A program made the translations under genes and the position numbers. The notes under the pieces were generated by a model that was not told the DNA's origin, made no database searches, and saw only the letters and a program-made list of their open reading frames with translations. A stretch of 64,000 nt of DNA from Hypericum androsaemum (taxonomy: Eukaryota > Streptophyta > Magnoliopsida > Malpighiales > Hypericaceae). The stretch is from NCBI GenBank assembly GCA_963995505.1, contig OZ023181.1, positions 11,466,221 to 11,530,220 on the forward strand, written 5' to 3'. Positions 1-13,045 of the stretch are shown here, piece by piece (the stretch's first letter is position 1; each line of letters opens with the position of its first letter).

Positions 1-477
1 GAAAAGGCAAGAAAAGGCATGGAAAAGGAAATATAAGGCAAGATAAGCCAAGAAAAGGCAAGGAAAAGGCAAGATAAGGCAAGAAAAGGCAAGGAAAAGG
101 CAAGAAAAGGCGAGATAGGGCAAGGAAAGGAAAGAAAAGGCAAGGAAAAGGTAAGGAAAAGATAAGATAAGGCAAGATAAGGAAACAAAAGGCATGGAAA
201 ATGCATGAAAAGTCAAGAAAAAGGCAAGAAAAGGTAACAAAAGGCAAGCAAAAGAGAAGAAACGACAAGATAAGGTAAGAAAAGGTAAGGAAAAGGCATG
301 AAAAGGCAAGAAAAGAAAAGAAAAAGAAAGAAAAGGCAAGAAAAGGAAAGAAAAGGTAAGAAAAGGCAAGGAAAAGGCAAGAAAAGGAAAGGGAAAGGCA
401 GGAAAAGGCAAGGAAAAGGCATAAAAAGGAAAGAAAAGGCATGAAAAGATAAGATAAGACAAGAAAAGGCAAGAAAT
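1..477 (+). repeat. HOR-A, right-hand end of a copy (partial)
   Basis: The window opens inside a 4.2-kb HOR-A unit. The landmark GGAAATATAAGGCAAG near 28 recurs near 4,222, 8,440, 12,624, 41,389 and 45,613, so this is the tail of a copy whose start lies outside the window. It resembles 8,412-8,886 much more closely than the adjacent 4.2-kb neighbour. Confidence 0.8.
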
Positions 478-3400
478 TTAAAGAAAAGGAAAGTAAAAGA
501 AAGATAAGAAAAGAAAAGGCAAGTTAAGGCAGGAAAAGCCTAGATAAGGCAAGAAAAGGTAAGGAAAAGGCAAGGAAAGGTTAGAAAAGGCATGGAAAAG
601 GCATGGAAAGGCAAGAAAAGGAATGATAAGGGAAGAGAAGGCATGAGAAGGCAAGAAAAGGAAAGAAAGGGTAAGGAAAGGCAAGAAAAAGGCAAGGAAA
701 AGGCAAAGAAAAGGCAAGAAAAGGCAAGAAAAGGCAAGATAAGGCAAGAAAAGGTAAGAAAAGGAAAGAAAATGAAAGAAAAGGAAAGTATGGCAAGAAA
801 AGGAAAGTATGGCAAGAAAAGGCAGGGTAAGGCAAGAAAAGGAAAGAAAAGGCAAGACAAGGCCAGGAGAGGCAAGATAAGGCAAGAAAAGGCAAGGAAA
901 ATGTAAGAAAAGGCATGGGAAAGGCATAAAATGGCAAGAAAAGGAAAGTTAAGGCAAGAAAAGGCAAGATAACGCAAGATAGGGCAAGAAAAGGGAAGGA
1001 AAGGTAAGAAAATAAAAGAAAATGAAAAACAAGGGCAGAAAAGGCAAGAAAAGGAAAGAAAAAGCAAGGAAAAGGCAAGAAAAGGAAAGATAAGGAAAGA
1101 AAAGGCAAGAAAAGGCAAGGAAAAGGTGTGAAAAGGCAAGAAAAGGCATGAAAAGGCAAGAAAAGGCAAGATAAGGTAAGAAAAGGCAATATAAGGAATT
1201 AAAGGGCAAGAAAAGGCAAGACAAGTCAAGAAAAGGCAAGAAAAGCCAAGCAAAGGCAAGAAAAGGAAAGATAAGGCAAGCAAATGCAGGCAAAGGGAAG
1301 AAATGGTAAAATAAGTCAAGAAAAGGCAAGGAATAGGCAAGAAAAAGGCAAGAAAAGGCAAGAAAAGGTAAGGAATATGCAAGAAAAGGAAAGAAAAGGC
1401 AAGGAAAGGCGTGGAAAAGGCATGAAAAGGGGTGGAAAAGGCAAGAAAAAGGCAAGATAAGGTAAGAAAAGGCAAGGAAAAGGCAAGAAAAGGCAAAAAA
1501 AAGGAAAGATAAAGCAAGGAAAGGAAAGGAAAATGCAAGAAATGGCATAAAAAGGAAAGAAAAGGCATGAAAAGGTATGAAAAGGCAAGAAAATAATAAA
1601 TAAGGAAGATAAGGCAAGGAAGGGCAAGGAAAAGACAAGAAAAGGCAAGAAAAGGCATGAAAATGTAAGATAAAGCAAGAAAAGGCAAGGAAAAGGCCCG
1701 AAAAGGCAAGAAAAGGAAAGAAGAGGCAAGATAAGGCAAGAAAAGGCAAGGAAAAGACAAGAAAAGGCAAGAAAAGGAAAGAAAAGGCAAGAAAAGGCAT
1801 GAAAAGGCAAGAAAAGGCAAGAAAAGGAAATATAAGGCAAGAAAAGGCAAGGAAAAGGCACGAAAAGGCAAGAAAAGGAAAGAAAAGGAGAGAAAATGTA
1901 AGAAAAGGAAAGAAAAGGCGAGAAAAGGTAAGAAAAGGCAAGAAAAGGCAAGAAATGGAAAAAAAGGAAAGAAAAGGCAAAAAAAGGAAAGATAAAGCAA
2001 GAAAAGGCAAGGAAAAGGCAAGAAACGACATAAAAAGGCAAGAAAAGGCAAGTAAAGGCATGAAAAGGTAAGAAAAGGCAAGGAAAATGAAAAAAAAGGA
2101 AAGAATATGAAAGATAAGGCAAGGAAAGGCAAGGAAAAGATAAGAAAAGGCAAGAAAAGGAAAGAAAAGGCTTGAAAAGGCAAGATAAGGCAAGAAAAGG
2201 CAAGGAAAAGGCACGAAAAGAAAAGGCAAGAAAAGGCAAGAAAGGGTAAGAAAATGCGAGAAAAGGTAAGAAAAGGAAAGAAAAGGAAAGATAAGGCAAG
2301 ATCAGGAAGGAAAAGGCAAGAAAAGGCTAGGAATAGGCAAGAAAAAGCAAGAAAAGGGGTGGAAAAGGCATGAAAAGGCAAGATAAAGTAAGAAAAGGCA
2401 AGGAAAAGGCAAAAAAAGGAAAAAAAAGGAAAGATAAAGCAAGAAAAGGATTGGAAAAGTGAAGAAATGGCATAAAAGGCTAGAAAAGGCAAGTAAATGC
2501 ATGAAAAGGCAAGGAAAAGGAAAGATAAGGCAAGATAAGGCAAGGAAATGCAAGGAAAAGATAAGAAAAGGCAAGAAAAGGAAAGAAAAGGCATGAAAAG
2601 GTAAGAAAAGACATGAAAAGGTAAGATAAGGCAAGAAAAGGCAAGGAAAAGGCACGAAAAGGCAAGAAAAGGAAAGAAAAGGCAAGAAAAGATAAGAAAA
2701 GGAGAGAATTGGTAAGAAAAGGAAAGAAAAGGCAAGAAAATTCAAGAAAAGGAAAGAAAAAGAAAGATAGGACAAGAAAAGGAAAGATCAGGCACGAAAA
2801 AGCAAGGAATAGGCAAGAAAAGGCAAGAAAAGGAAAGAAAAGGCATGGAAAAGGCATGAAAAGGCAAGATAAGTCAAGAAAATGCAGGCAAAGGGAAGAA
2901 ATGGCAAGATAAGTCAAGAAAAGGCAAGCAAAGGCAAGAAAAGACAAGGAAAAGGCACAAAAAGGCAAAAAATGGAAAGTTAAGGCAAGATAAGGCAAGA
3001 AAAGGCAAGAAAAGGTAAGAAAATGCGAGAAAAGGTAAGAAAAGGAAAGAAAAGGAAAGACAAGGCAAGATAAGGCAAGAAAAGGCATGAAAATTTCAGA
3101 AAAGGAAAGAAAGCGCAAGGAAAGCAAAGGAAAAGGCAAAAAAAGGCAAGAAAAGGCAAGGAAAAGATAGGAAAAGGCAAGAAAAGGCAAGGAAAGGGAA
3201 AGAAAAGGCAAGTCAGGAAAGAAAAGGAAAGAAAAGGCAAGATAAGGCAAGGAAAAGGCAAGAAAAGGCATGAAAACGTCATGAAAAGGCAAGAAAAGAA
3301 AAGATAAGGCAAGATAACGCAAGATAACGCAAGATAGGGTAAGAAAAGGGATGGAAATGCAAGAAAATAAAAGAAAATGAAAGATGAGGGAAGAAAAGTC

Positions 3401-4672
3401 AAGAAAAGGTAAGATAAGGCAAAATAAGGAAAGAAAAGACATGAAAAGAATAGATATGTCAAGAAAAGGCAAGAAAAGGAAAGATAAGGCAAGAAAAGGC
3501 AAGCAAAGGTAAGAAAAGGAAAGTTAAGGCAAGAAAAGGAAAGATAATGCAAGAAAAGGCAAGGAAAAGGAAAGAAAAGGCAAGAAAAGGTATGGAAAAG
3601 GCATGAAAAGGCAAGAAAAGGAAAGTTAAGGCAAGAAAAGGCATGAAAAGGCAAGAAAAGGAAAGAAAAGGCAAGGAAAAGGCAAGATAAGGAAAGAAAA
3701 GGCATGGAAAAGACATGAAAAGGTAAGGAAAAGACTAGAAAAGGTAAGAAAAAGCAAGGAAAAGGCAAGAAAAGGTAAGATAAGGCAAGAAAAGGCAAGG
3801 AAAAGGTACGAAAAGGCAAGAAAATAAAGGAAAGAAAAGGTAAGAAAAGGCAAGGAAAAGGCAAGATAAGGAAAAAAAAGGCAAGAAAAGGCAGGAAAAG
3901 GCAAGAAAAGGCATGAAAAGGCAAGAAAAGCCAAGATAAGGTAAGAAAAGGCAAGATAAGGAATGAAAGGGCAAGATCATGAATGAAAGGGCAAGATATG
4001 GCATGAAAAGGCAAGATAAGGCAAGAAAAGGTAAGCAAAGGTAAGAAAAGGAAAGATAAGGCAAGAAAAGGCAAGTAAAAGGAAAGAAAAGACAAGGAAA
4101 AGACAAGAAAAAGACAAGGAAAAGACAAGGAAAAGACAAAGAAAAGACATGGCAAAGACAAGGAAAAGACAAGAAAAGGCAAGTAAAAGGAAAGAAAAGG
4201 CAGAAAAGGCATGGAAAAGGAAATATAAGGCAAGATAAGCCAAGAAAAGGCAAGGAAAAGGCAAGATAAGGCAAGAAAAGGCAAGGAAAAGGCAAGAAAG
4301 GGCGAGATAGGGCAAGGAAAGGAAAAGGTAAGGAAAAGATAAGATAAGGCAAGATAAGGAAACAAAAGGCATGGAAAATGCATGAAAAGTCAAGAAAAGG
4401 CAAGAAAAGGTAACAAAAGGCAAGCAAAAGACAAGAAACGACAAGATAAGGTAAGAAAAGGTAAGGAAAAGGCATGAAAAGGCAAGAAAAGAAAAGAAAA
4501 GGAAAGAAAAGGCAAGAAAAGGAAAGAAAAGGGAAGAAAAGGCAAGAAAAGGGAAGGAAAAGGCAAGAAAAGGGAAGGAAAAGGCAAGAAAAGGAAAGGG
4601 AAAGGCAGGAAAAGGCATAAAAAGGAAAGAAAAGGCATGAAAAGATAAGATAAGACAAGAAAAGGGAAGAAA
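478..4672 (+). repeat. HOR-A copy 1 (~4.2 kb)
   Basis: The unit is bounded here by the landmark TTTAAAGAAAAGG, which occurs at 478, 4,673, 8,887, 13,046, 41,837 and 46,050. Internal landmarks appear in a fixed order: AAACAAGGGCAG (about 1,027), AATAATAAATAAGGAAG (about 1,590), GGGGTGGAAAAGG (about 2,357), AATGCAGGCAAAGGG (about 2,883), ATATGTC (about 3,455) and GATCATGAATG (about 3,975). This copy carries the CCTAGATAAGG variant near 540. Copy 3 shares it and copy 2 does not. The boundary is a convention, because the true unit start is arbitrary in a tandem array. Confidence 0.85.
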
Positions 4673-7600
4673 TTTAAAGAAAAGGAAAGTAAAAGAAAGA
4701 TAAGAAAAGAAAAGGCAAGTTAAGGCAGGAAAAGCCTAGCTAAGGCAAGAAAAGGTAAGGAAAAGGCAAGGAAAGGTTAGAAAAGGCATGGAAAAGGCAT
4801 GGAAAGGCAAGAAAAGGAATGATAAGGGAAGAGAAGGCATGAGAAGGCAAGAAAAGGAAAGAAAGGGCAAGGAAAGGCAAGAAAAAGGCAAGGAAAAGGC
4901 AAAGAAAAGGCAAGAAAAGGCAAGAAAAGGCAAGATAAGGCAAGAAAACGTAAGAAAAGGAAAGTATGGCAAGAAAAGGAAAGTATGGCAAGAAAAGGCA
5001 GGGTAAGGCAAGAAAAGGAAAGAAAAGGCAAGATAAGGCCAGGAGAGGCAAGATAAGGCAAGAAAAGGCAAGGAAAATGTAAGAAAAGGCATGGGAAAGG
5101 CATAAAATGGCAAGAAAAGGAAAGTTAAGGCAAGAAAAGGCAAGATAACGCAAGATAGGGCAAGAAAAGGGAAGGAAAGGTAAGAAAATAAAAGAAAATG
5201 AAAAACAAGGGCAGAAAAGGCAAGAAAAGGAAAGAAAAAGCAAGGAAAAGGCAAGAAAAGGAAAGATAAGGAAAGAAAAGGCAAGAAAAGGCAAGGAAAA
5301 GGTGTGAAAAGGCAGGAAAAGGTGTGAAAAGGCAAGAAAAGGCAAGATAAGGTAAGAAAAGGCAAGATAAGGAATGAAAGGGCAAGAAAAGGCAAGACAA
5401 GTCAAGAAAAGGCAAGAAAAGCCAAGCAAAGGCAAGAAAAGGAAAGATAAGGCAAGCAAATGCAGGCAAAGGGAAGAAATGGTAAGATAAGTCAAGAAAA
5501 GGCAAGGAATAGGCAAGAAAAAGGCAAGAAAAGGTAAGAAATATGCAAGAAAAGGAAAGAAAAGGCAAGGAAAGGCGTGGAAAAGGCATGAAAAGGGGTG
5601 GAAAAGGCAAGAAAAAGGCAAGATAAGGTAAGAAAAGGCAAGGAAAAGGCAAGAAAAGGCAAAAAAAAGGAAAGATAAAGCAAGGAAAGGAAAGGAAAAT
5701 GCAAGAAATGGCATAAAAAGGAAAGAAAAGGCAAGAAAAGGTATGAAAAGGAAAGAAAATAATAAATAAGGAAGATAAGGCAAGGAAGGGCAAGGAAAAG
5801 ACAAGAAAAGGCAAGAAAAGGTAAGAAAAGGCATGAAAATGTAAGAAAAGGCAAGGAAAAGGCCCGAAAAGGCAAGAAGAGGCAAGATAAGGCAAGAAAA
5901 GGCAAGGAAAAGACAAGAAAAGGCAAGAAAAGGAAAGAAAAGGCAAGAAAAGGCATGAAAAGGCAAGAAAAGGCAAGAAAAGGTAATATAAGGCAAGAAA
6001 AGGCAAGGAAAAGGCACGAAAAGGCAAGAAAAGGAGAGAAAATGTAAGGAAAGGAAAGAAAAGGCGAGAAAAGGTAAGAAAAGGCAAGAAATGGAAAAAA
6101 AGGAAAGAAAAGGCAAAAAAAGGAAAGATAAAGCAAGAAAAGGCAAGGAAAAGGCAAGAAACGACATAAAAAGGCAAGAAAAGGCAAGTAAAGGCATGAA
6201 AAGGTAAGAAAAGGCAAGGAAAATGAAAAAAAAGTAAAGAATATGAAAGATAAGGCAAGGAAAGGCAAGGAAAAGATAAGAAAAGGCAAGAAAAGGAAAG
6301 AAAAGGCTTGAAAAGGCAAGATAAGGCAAGAAAAGGCAAGGAAAAGGCACGAAAAGAAAAGGCAAGAAAAGGCAAGAAATGGTAAGAAAATGCGAGAAAA
6401 GGTAAGAAAAGGAAAAAAAAGGAAAGATAAGGCAAGATCAGGAAGGAAAAGGCAAGAAAAGGCAAGGAATAGGCCAGAAAAAGCAAGAAAAGGGGTGGAA
6501 AAGGCATGAAAAGGCAAGATAAAGTAAGAAAAGGCAAGGAAAAGGCAAGAAAAGGCAAAAAAAAAGGAAAGATAAAGCAAGAAAAGGATTGGAAAAGTGA
6601 AGAAATGGCATAAAAAGGCCAGAAAAGGCAAGTAAATGCATGAAAAGGTAAGAAAAGGCAAGGAAAAGGAAAGATAAGGCAAGATAAGGCAAGGAAATGC
6701 AAGGAAAAGATAAGAAAAGGCAAGAAAAGGAAAGAAAAGGCATAAAAAGGTAAGAAAAGACATGAAAAGGTAAGATAAGGCAAGAAAAGGCAAGGAAAAG
6801 GCACGAAAAGGCAAGAAAAGGAAAGAAAAGGCAAGAAAACATAAGAAAAGGATAGAAAAGGTAAGAAAAGGAAAGAAAAGGCAAGAAAATTCAAGAAAAG
6901 GAAAGAAAAGGAAAGATAGGACAGGAAAAGGAAAGATCAGGCAGGAAAAAGCAAGGAATAGGCAAGAAAAGGCAAGAAAAGGAAAGAAAAGGCATGGAAA
7001 AGGCATGAAAAGGCAAGATAAGTCAAGAAAATGCAGGCAAAGGGAAGAAATGGCAAGATAAGTCAAAAAAAGGCAAGCAAAGGGAAGAAAAGACAAGGAA
7101 AAGGCACAAAAAGGCAAAAAATGGAAAGTTAAGGCAAGATAAGGCAAGAAAAGGCAAGAAAAGGTAAGAAAATGCGAGAAAAGGTAAGAAAAGGAAAGAA
7201 AAGGAAAGACAAGGCAAGATAAGGCAAGAAAAGGCAAGATCGGGAAGAAAAAGGCAAGAAAAGGAAAGAAAAGGCAAGAAAAGGCATGAAAATTCCAGAA
7301 AAGGAAAGAAAGCGCAAGGAAAGGAAATGAAAAGGCAAAAAAAGGCAAGAAAAGGCAAGGAAAAGATAGGAAAAGGCAAGAAAAGGCAAGGAAAGGCAAG
7401 GAAAGGGAAAGAAAAGGCAAGTCAGGAAAGAAAAGGCAAGATAAGGCAAGGAAAAGGCAAGAAAAGGCATGGAAAAGTCATGGAAAGGCAAGAAAAGAAA
7501 AGATAAGGCAAGATAACGCAAGATAACGCAAGATAGGGCAAGAAAAGGGATGGAAATGCAAGAAAATAAAAGAAAATGAAAGATGAGGGAAGAAAAGTCA

Positions 7601-8886
7601 AGAAAAGGCAAGATAAGGCAAAATAAGGAAAGAAAAGACATGAAAAGAACAGATATGTCAAGAAAAGGCAAGAAAAGGCAAGATAAGGCAAGCAAAGGTA
7701 AGAAAAGGAAAGTTAAGGCAAGAAAAGGAAAGATAATGCAAGAAAAGGCAAGGAAAAGGAAAGAAAAGGCAAGAAAAGGTATGGAAAAGGCATGAAAAGG
7801 CAAGAAAAGGAAAGTTAAGGCAAGAAAAGGCATGAAAAGGCAAGAAAAGGAAAGAAAAGGCAAGGAAAAGGCAAGATAAGGAAAGAAAAGGCATGGAAAA
7901 GACATGAAAAGGTAAGGAAAAGACTAGAAAAGGTAAGAAAAAGCAAGGAAAAGGCAAGAAAAGGTAAGATAAGGCAAGAAATGGCAAGGAAAAGGTACGA
8001 AAAGGCAAGAAAATAAAGGAAAGAAAAGGTAAGAAAAGGCAAGGAAAAGGCAAGATAAGGAAAAAAAAGGCAAGAAAAGGCAGGAAAAGGCAAGAAAAGG
8101 CATGAAAAGGCAAGAAAAGCCAAGATAAGGTAAGAAAAGGCAAGATAAGGAATGAAAGGGCAAGATCATGAATGAAAGGGCAAGATATGGCATGAAAAGG
8201 CAAGAAAAGGCAAGAAAAGGACAAATATGTCAAGAAAAGGCAAGATAAGGGAAGAAAAGGTAAGCAAAGGTAAGAAAAGGAAAGATAAGGCAAGAAAAGG
8301 CAAGTAAAAGGAAAGAAAAGACAAGGAAAAGATAAGGAAAAGACAGGGAAAAGACAAAGAAAAGACATGGAAAAGACAAGGAAAAGACAAGAAAAGGCAA
8401 GTAAAAGGAAAGAAAAGGCAAGAAAAGGCATCGAAAAGGAAATATAAGGCAAGATAAGCCAAGAACAGGCAAGGAAAAGGCAAGATAAGGCAAGAAAAGG
8501 CAAGGAAAAGGCAAGAAAAGGCGAGATAGGGCAAGGAAAGGAAAGAAAAGGCAAGGAAAAGGTAAGGAAAAGATAAGATAAGGCAAGATAAGGAAACAAA
8601 AGGCATGGAAAATGCATGAAAAGTCAAGAAAAAGGCAAGAAAAGGTAACAAAAGGCAAGCAAAAGAGAAGAAACGACAAGATAAGGTAAGAAAAGGTAAG
8701 GAAAAGGCATGAAAAGGCAAGAAAAGAAAAGAAAAAGAAAGAAAAGGCAAGAAAAGGAAAGAAAAGGTAAGAAAAGGCAAGGAAAAGGCAAGAAAAGGAA
8801 AGGGAAAGGCAGGAAAAGGCAAGGAAAAGGCATAAAAAGGAAAGAAAAGGCATGAAAAGATAAGATAAGACAAGAAAAGGCAAGAA
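4673..8886 (+). repeat. HOR-A copy 2 (~4.2 kb)
   Basis: Same ordered landmarks as copy 1: AAACAAGGGCAG about 5,203, AATAATAAATAAGG about 5,757, GGGGTGG about 6,492 and GATCATGAATG about 8,164. It carries the CCTAGCTAAGG variant near 4,735, shared with the copy that starts at 13,046. This supports an alternating type 1 / type 2 dimer of about 8.4 kb. Confidence 0.85.
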
Positions 8887-11800
8887 ATTTAAAGAAAAGG
8901 AAAGTAAAAGAAAGATAAGAAAAGAAAAGGCAAGTTAAGGCAGGAAAAGCCTAGATAAGGCAAGAAAAGGTAAGGAAAAGGCAAGGAAAGGTTAGAAAAG
9001 GCATGGAAAAGGCATGGAAAGGCAAGAAAAGGAATGATAAGGGAAGAGAAGGCATGAGAAGGCAAGAAAAGGAAAGAAAGGGTAAGGAAAGGCAAGAAAA
9101 AGGCAAGGAAAAGGCAAAGAAAAGGCAAGAAAAGGCAAGAAAAGGCAAGATAAGGCAAGAAAAGGTAAGAAAAGGAAAGAAAATGAAAGAAAAGGAAAGT
9201 ATGGCAAGAAAAGGCAGGGTAAGGCAAGAAAAGGAAAGAAAAGGCAAGATAAGGCCAGGAGAGGCAAGATAAGGCAAGAAAAGGCAAGGAAAATGTAAGA
9301 AAAGGCATGGGAAAGGCATAAAATGGCAAGAAAAGGAAAGTTAAGGCAAGATAACGCAAGATAGGGCAAGAAAAGGGAAGGAAAGGTAAGAAAATAAAAG
9401 AAAATGAAAAACAAGGGCAGAAAAGGCAAGAAAAGGAAAGAAAAAGCAAGGAAAAGGCAAGAAAAGGAAAGATAAGGAAAGAAAAGGCAAGAAAAGGCAA
9501 GGAAAAGGTGTGAAAAGGCAAGAAAAGGCATGAAAAGGCAAGAAAAGGCAAGATAAGGTAAGAAAAGGCAACATAAGGAATTAAAGGGCAAGAAAAGGCA
9601 AGACAAGTCAAGAAAAGGCAAGAAAAGCCAAGCAAAGGCAAGAAAAGGAAAGATAAGGCAAGCAAATGCAGGCAAAGGGAAGAAATGGTAAAATAAGTCA
9701 AGAAAAGGCAAGGAATAGGCAAGAAAAAGGCAAGAAAAGGCAAGAAAAGGTAAGGAATATGCAAGAAAAGGAAAGAAAAGGCAAGGAAAGGCGTGGAAAA
9801 GGCATGAAAAGGGGTGGAAAAGGCAAGAAAAAGGCAAGATAAGGTAAGAAAAGGCAAGGAAAAGGCAAGAAAAGGCAAAAAAAAGTAAAGATAAAGCAAG
9901 GAAAGGAAAGGAAAATGCAAGAAATGGCATAAAAAGGAAAGAAAAGGCATGAAAAGGTATGAAAAGGCAAGAAAATAATAAATAAGGAAGATAAGGCAAG
10001 GAAGGGCAAGGAAAAGACAAGAAAAGGCAAGAAAAGGCATGAAAATGTAAGATAAAGCAAGAAAAGGCAAGGAAAAGGCCCGAAAAGGCAAGAAAAGGAA
10101 AGAAGAGGCAAGATAAGGCAAGAAAAGGCAAGGAAAAGACAAGAAAAGGCAAGAAAAGGAAAGAAAAGGCAAGAAAAGGCATGAAAAGGTAAGAAAAGGC
10201 AAGAAAAGGAAATATAAGGCAAGAAAAGGCAAGGAAAAGGCACGAAAAGGAGAGAAAATGTAAGAAAAGGAAAGAAAAGGCGAGAAAAGGTAAGAAAAGG
10301 CAAGAAAAGGCAAGAAATGGAAAAAAAGGAAAGAAAAGGCAAAAAAAGGAAAGATAAAGCAAGAAAAGGCAAGGAAAAGGCAAGAAACGACATAAAAAGG
10401 CAAGAAAAGGCAAGTAAAGGCATGAAAAGGTAAGAAAAGGCAAGGAAAATGAAAAAAAAGGAAAGAATATGAAAGATAAGGCAAGGAAAGGCAAGGAAAA
10501 GATAAGAAAAGGCAAGAAAAGGAAAGAAAAGGCTTGAAAAGGCAAGATAAGGCAAGAAAAGGCAAGGAAAAGGCACGAAAAGAAAAGGCAAGAAAAGGCA
10601 AGAAAGGGTAAGAAAATGCGAGAAAAGGTAAGAAAAGGAAAGATAAGGCAAGATAAGGAAGGAAAAGGTAAGAAAAGGCTAGGAATAGACAAGAAAAAGC
10701 AAGAAAAGGGGTGGAAAAGGCATGAAAAGGCAAGATAAAGTAAGAAAAGGCAAGGAAAAGGCAAGAAAAGGCAAAAAAAGGAAAGATAAAGCAAGAAAAG
10801 GATTGGAAAAGTGAAGAAATGGCATAAAAGGCTAGAAAAGGCAAGTAAATGCATAAAAAGGCAAGGAAAAGGAAAGATAAGGCAAGATAAGGCAAGGAAA
10901 TGCAAGGAAAAGATAAGAAAAGGCAAGAAAAGGAAAGAAAAGGCAAGAAAAGGCATGAAAAGGTAAGAAAAGACATGAAAAGGTAAGATAAGGCAAGAAA
11001 AGGCAAGGAAAAGGCACGAAAAGGCAAGAAAAGGAAAGAAAAGGCAAGAAAAGATAAGAAAAGGAGAGAAAAGGTAAGAAAAGGAAAGAAAAGGCAAGAA
11101 AATTCAAGAAAAGGAAAGAAAAAGAAAGATAGGACAAGAAAAGGAAAGATCAGGCAGGAAAAAGCAAGGAATAGGCAAGAAAAGGCAAGAAAAGGAAAGA
11201 AAAGGCATGGAAAAGGCATGAAAAGGCAAGATAAGTCAAGAAAATGCAGGCAAAGGGAAGAAATGGCAAGATAAGTCAAGAAAAGGCAAGCAAAGGCAAG
11301 AAAAGACAAGGAAAAGGCACAAAAAGGCAAAAAATGGAAAGTTAAGGCAAGATAAGGCAAGAAAAGGCAAGAAAAGGTAAGAAAATGCGAGAAAAGGTAA
11401 GAAAAGGAAAGAAAAGGAAAGACAAGGCAAGATAAGGCAAGAAAAGGCATGAAAATTTCAGAAAAGGAAAGAAAGCGCAAGGAAAGCAAAGGAAAAGGCA
11501 AAAAAAGGCAAGAAAAGGCAAGGAAAAGATAGGAAAAGGCAAGAAAAGGCAAGGAAAGGGAAAGAAAAGGCAAGTCAGGAAAGAAAAGGAAAGAAAAGGC
11601 AAGATAAGGCAAGGAAAAGGCAAGAAAAGGCATGAAAACGTCATGTAAAGGCAAGAAAAGAAAAGATAAGGCAAGATAACGCAAGATAACGCAAGATAGG
11701 GTAAGAAAAGGGATGGAAATGCAAGAAAATAAAAGAAAATGAAAGATGAGGGAAGAAAAGTCAAGAAAAGGTAAGATAAGGCAAAATAAGGAAAGAAAAG

Positions 11801-13045
11801 ACATGAAAAGAACAGATATGTCAAGAAAAGGCAAGAAAAGGAAAGATAAGGCAAGAAAAGGCAAGCAAAGGTAAGAAAAGGAAAGTTAAGGCAAGAAAAG
11901 GAAAGATAATGCAAGAAAAGGCAAGGAAAAGGAAAGAAAAGGCAAGAAAAGGTATGGAAAAGGCATGAAAAGGCAAGAAAAGGAAAGTTAAGGCAAGAAA
12001 AGGCATGAAAAGGCAAGAAAAGGAAAGAAAAGGCAAGGAAAAGGCAAGATAAGGAAAGAAAAGGCATGGAAAAGACATGAAAAGGTAAGGAAAAGACTAG
12101 AAAAGGTAAGAAAAAGCAAGGAAAAGGCAAGAAAAGGTAAGATAAGGCAAGAAAAGGCAAGGAAAAGGTACGAAAAGGCAAGAAAATAAAGGAAAGAAAA
12201 GGTAAGAAAAGGCAAGGAAAAGGCAAGATAAGGAAAAAAAAGGCAAGAAAAGGCAGGAAAAGGCAAGAAAAGGCATGAAAAGGCAAGAAAAGCCAAGATA
12301 AGGTAAGAAAAGGCAAGATAAGGAATGAAAGGGCAAGATCATGAATGAAAGGGCAAGATATGGCATGAAAAGGCAAGAAAAGGCAAGAAAAGGACAAATA
12401 TGTCAAGAAAAGGCAAGATAAGGCAAGAAAAGGTAAGCAAAGGTAAGAAAAGGAAAGATAAGGCAAGAAAAGGCAAGTAAAAGGAAAGAAAAGACAAGGA
12501 AAAGACAAGAAAGAGACAAGGAAAAGACAAGGAAAAGACAAAGAAAAGACATGGAAAAGACAAGGAAAAGACAAGAAAAGGCAAGTAAAAGGAAAGAAAA
12601 GGCAAGAAAAGGCATGGAAAAGGAAATATAAGGCAAGATAAGCCAAGAAAAGGCAAGGAAAAGGCAAGATAAGGCAAGAAAAGGCAAGGAAAAGGCAAGA
12701 AAGGGCGAGATAGGGCAAGGAAAGGAAAAGGTAAGGAAAAGATAAGATAAGGCAAGATAAGGAAACAAAAGGCATGGAAAATGCATGAAAAGTCAAGAAA
12801 AAGGCAAGAAAAGGTAACAAAAGGCAAGCAAAAGACAAGAAACGACAAGATAAGGTAAGAAAAGGTAAGGAAAAGGCATGAAAAGGCAAGAAAAGAAAAG
12901 AAAAGGAAAGAAAAGGCAAGAAAAGGAAAGAAAAGGTAAGAAAAGGGAAGGAAAAGGCAAGAAAAGGAAAGGGAAAGGCAGGAAAAGGCATAAAAAGGAA
13001 AGAAAAGGCATGAAAAGATAAGATAAGACAAGAAAAGGGAAGAAA
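8887..13045 (+). repeat. HOR-A copy 3 (~4.2 kb)
   Basis: Same landmarks: AAACAAGGGCAG about 9,408, AATAATAAATAAGG about 9,971, GGGGTGG about 10,709 and GATCATGAATG about 12,337. The region around 8,412-9,200 matches the region around 1-790 almost base for base at a shift of 8,411. The intervening copy at 4.2 kb differs by indels, for example the missing GAAAATGAAAGAAAAGG stretch near 4,960. Confidence 0.85.
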
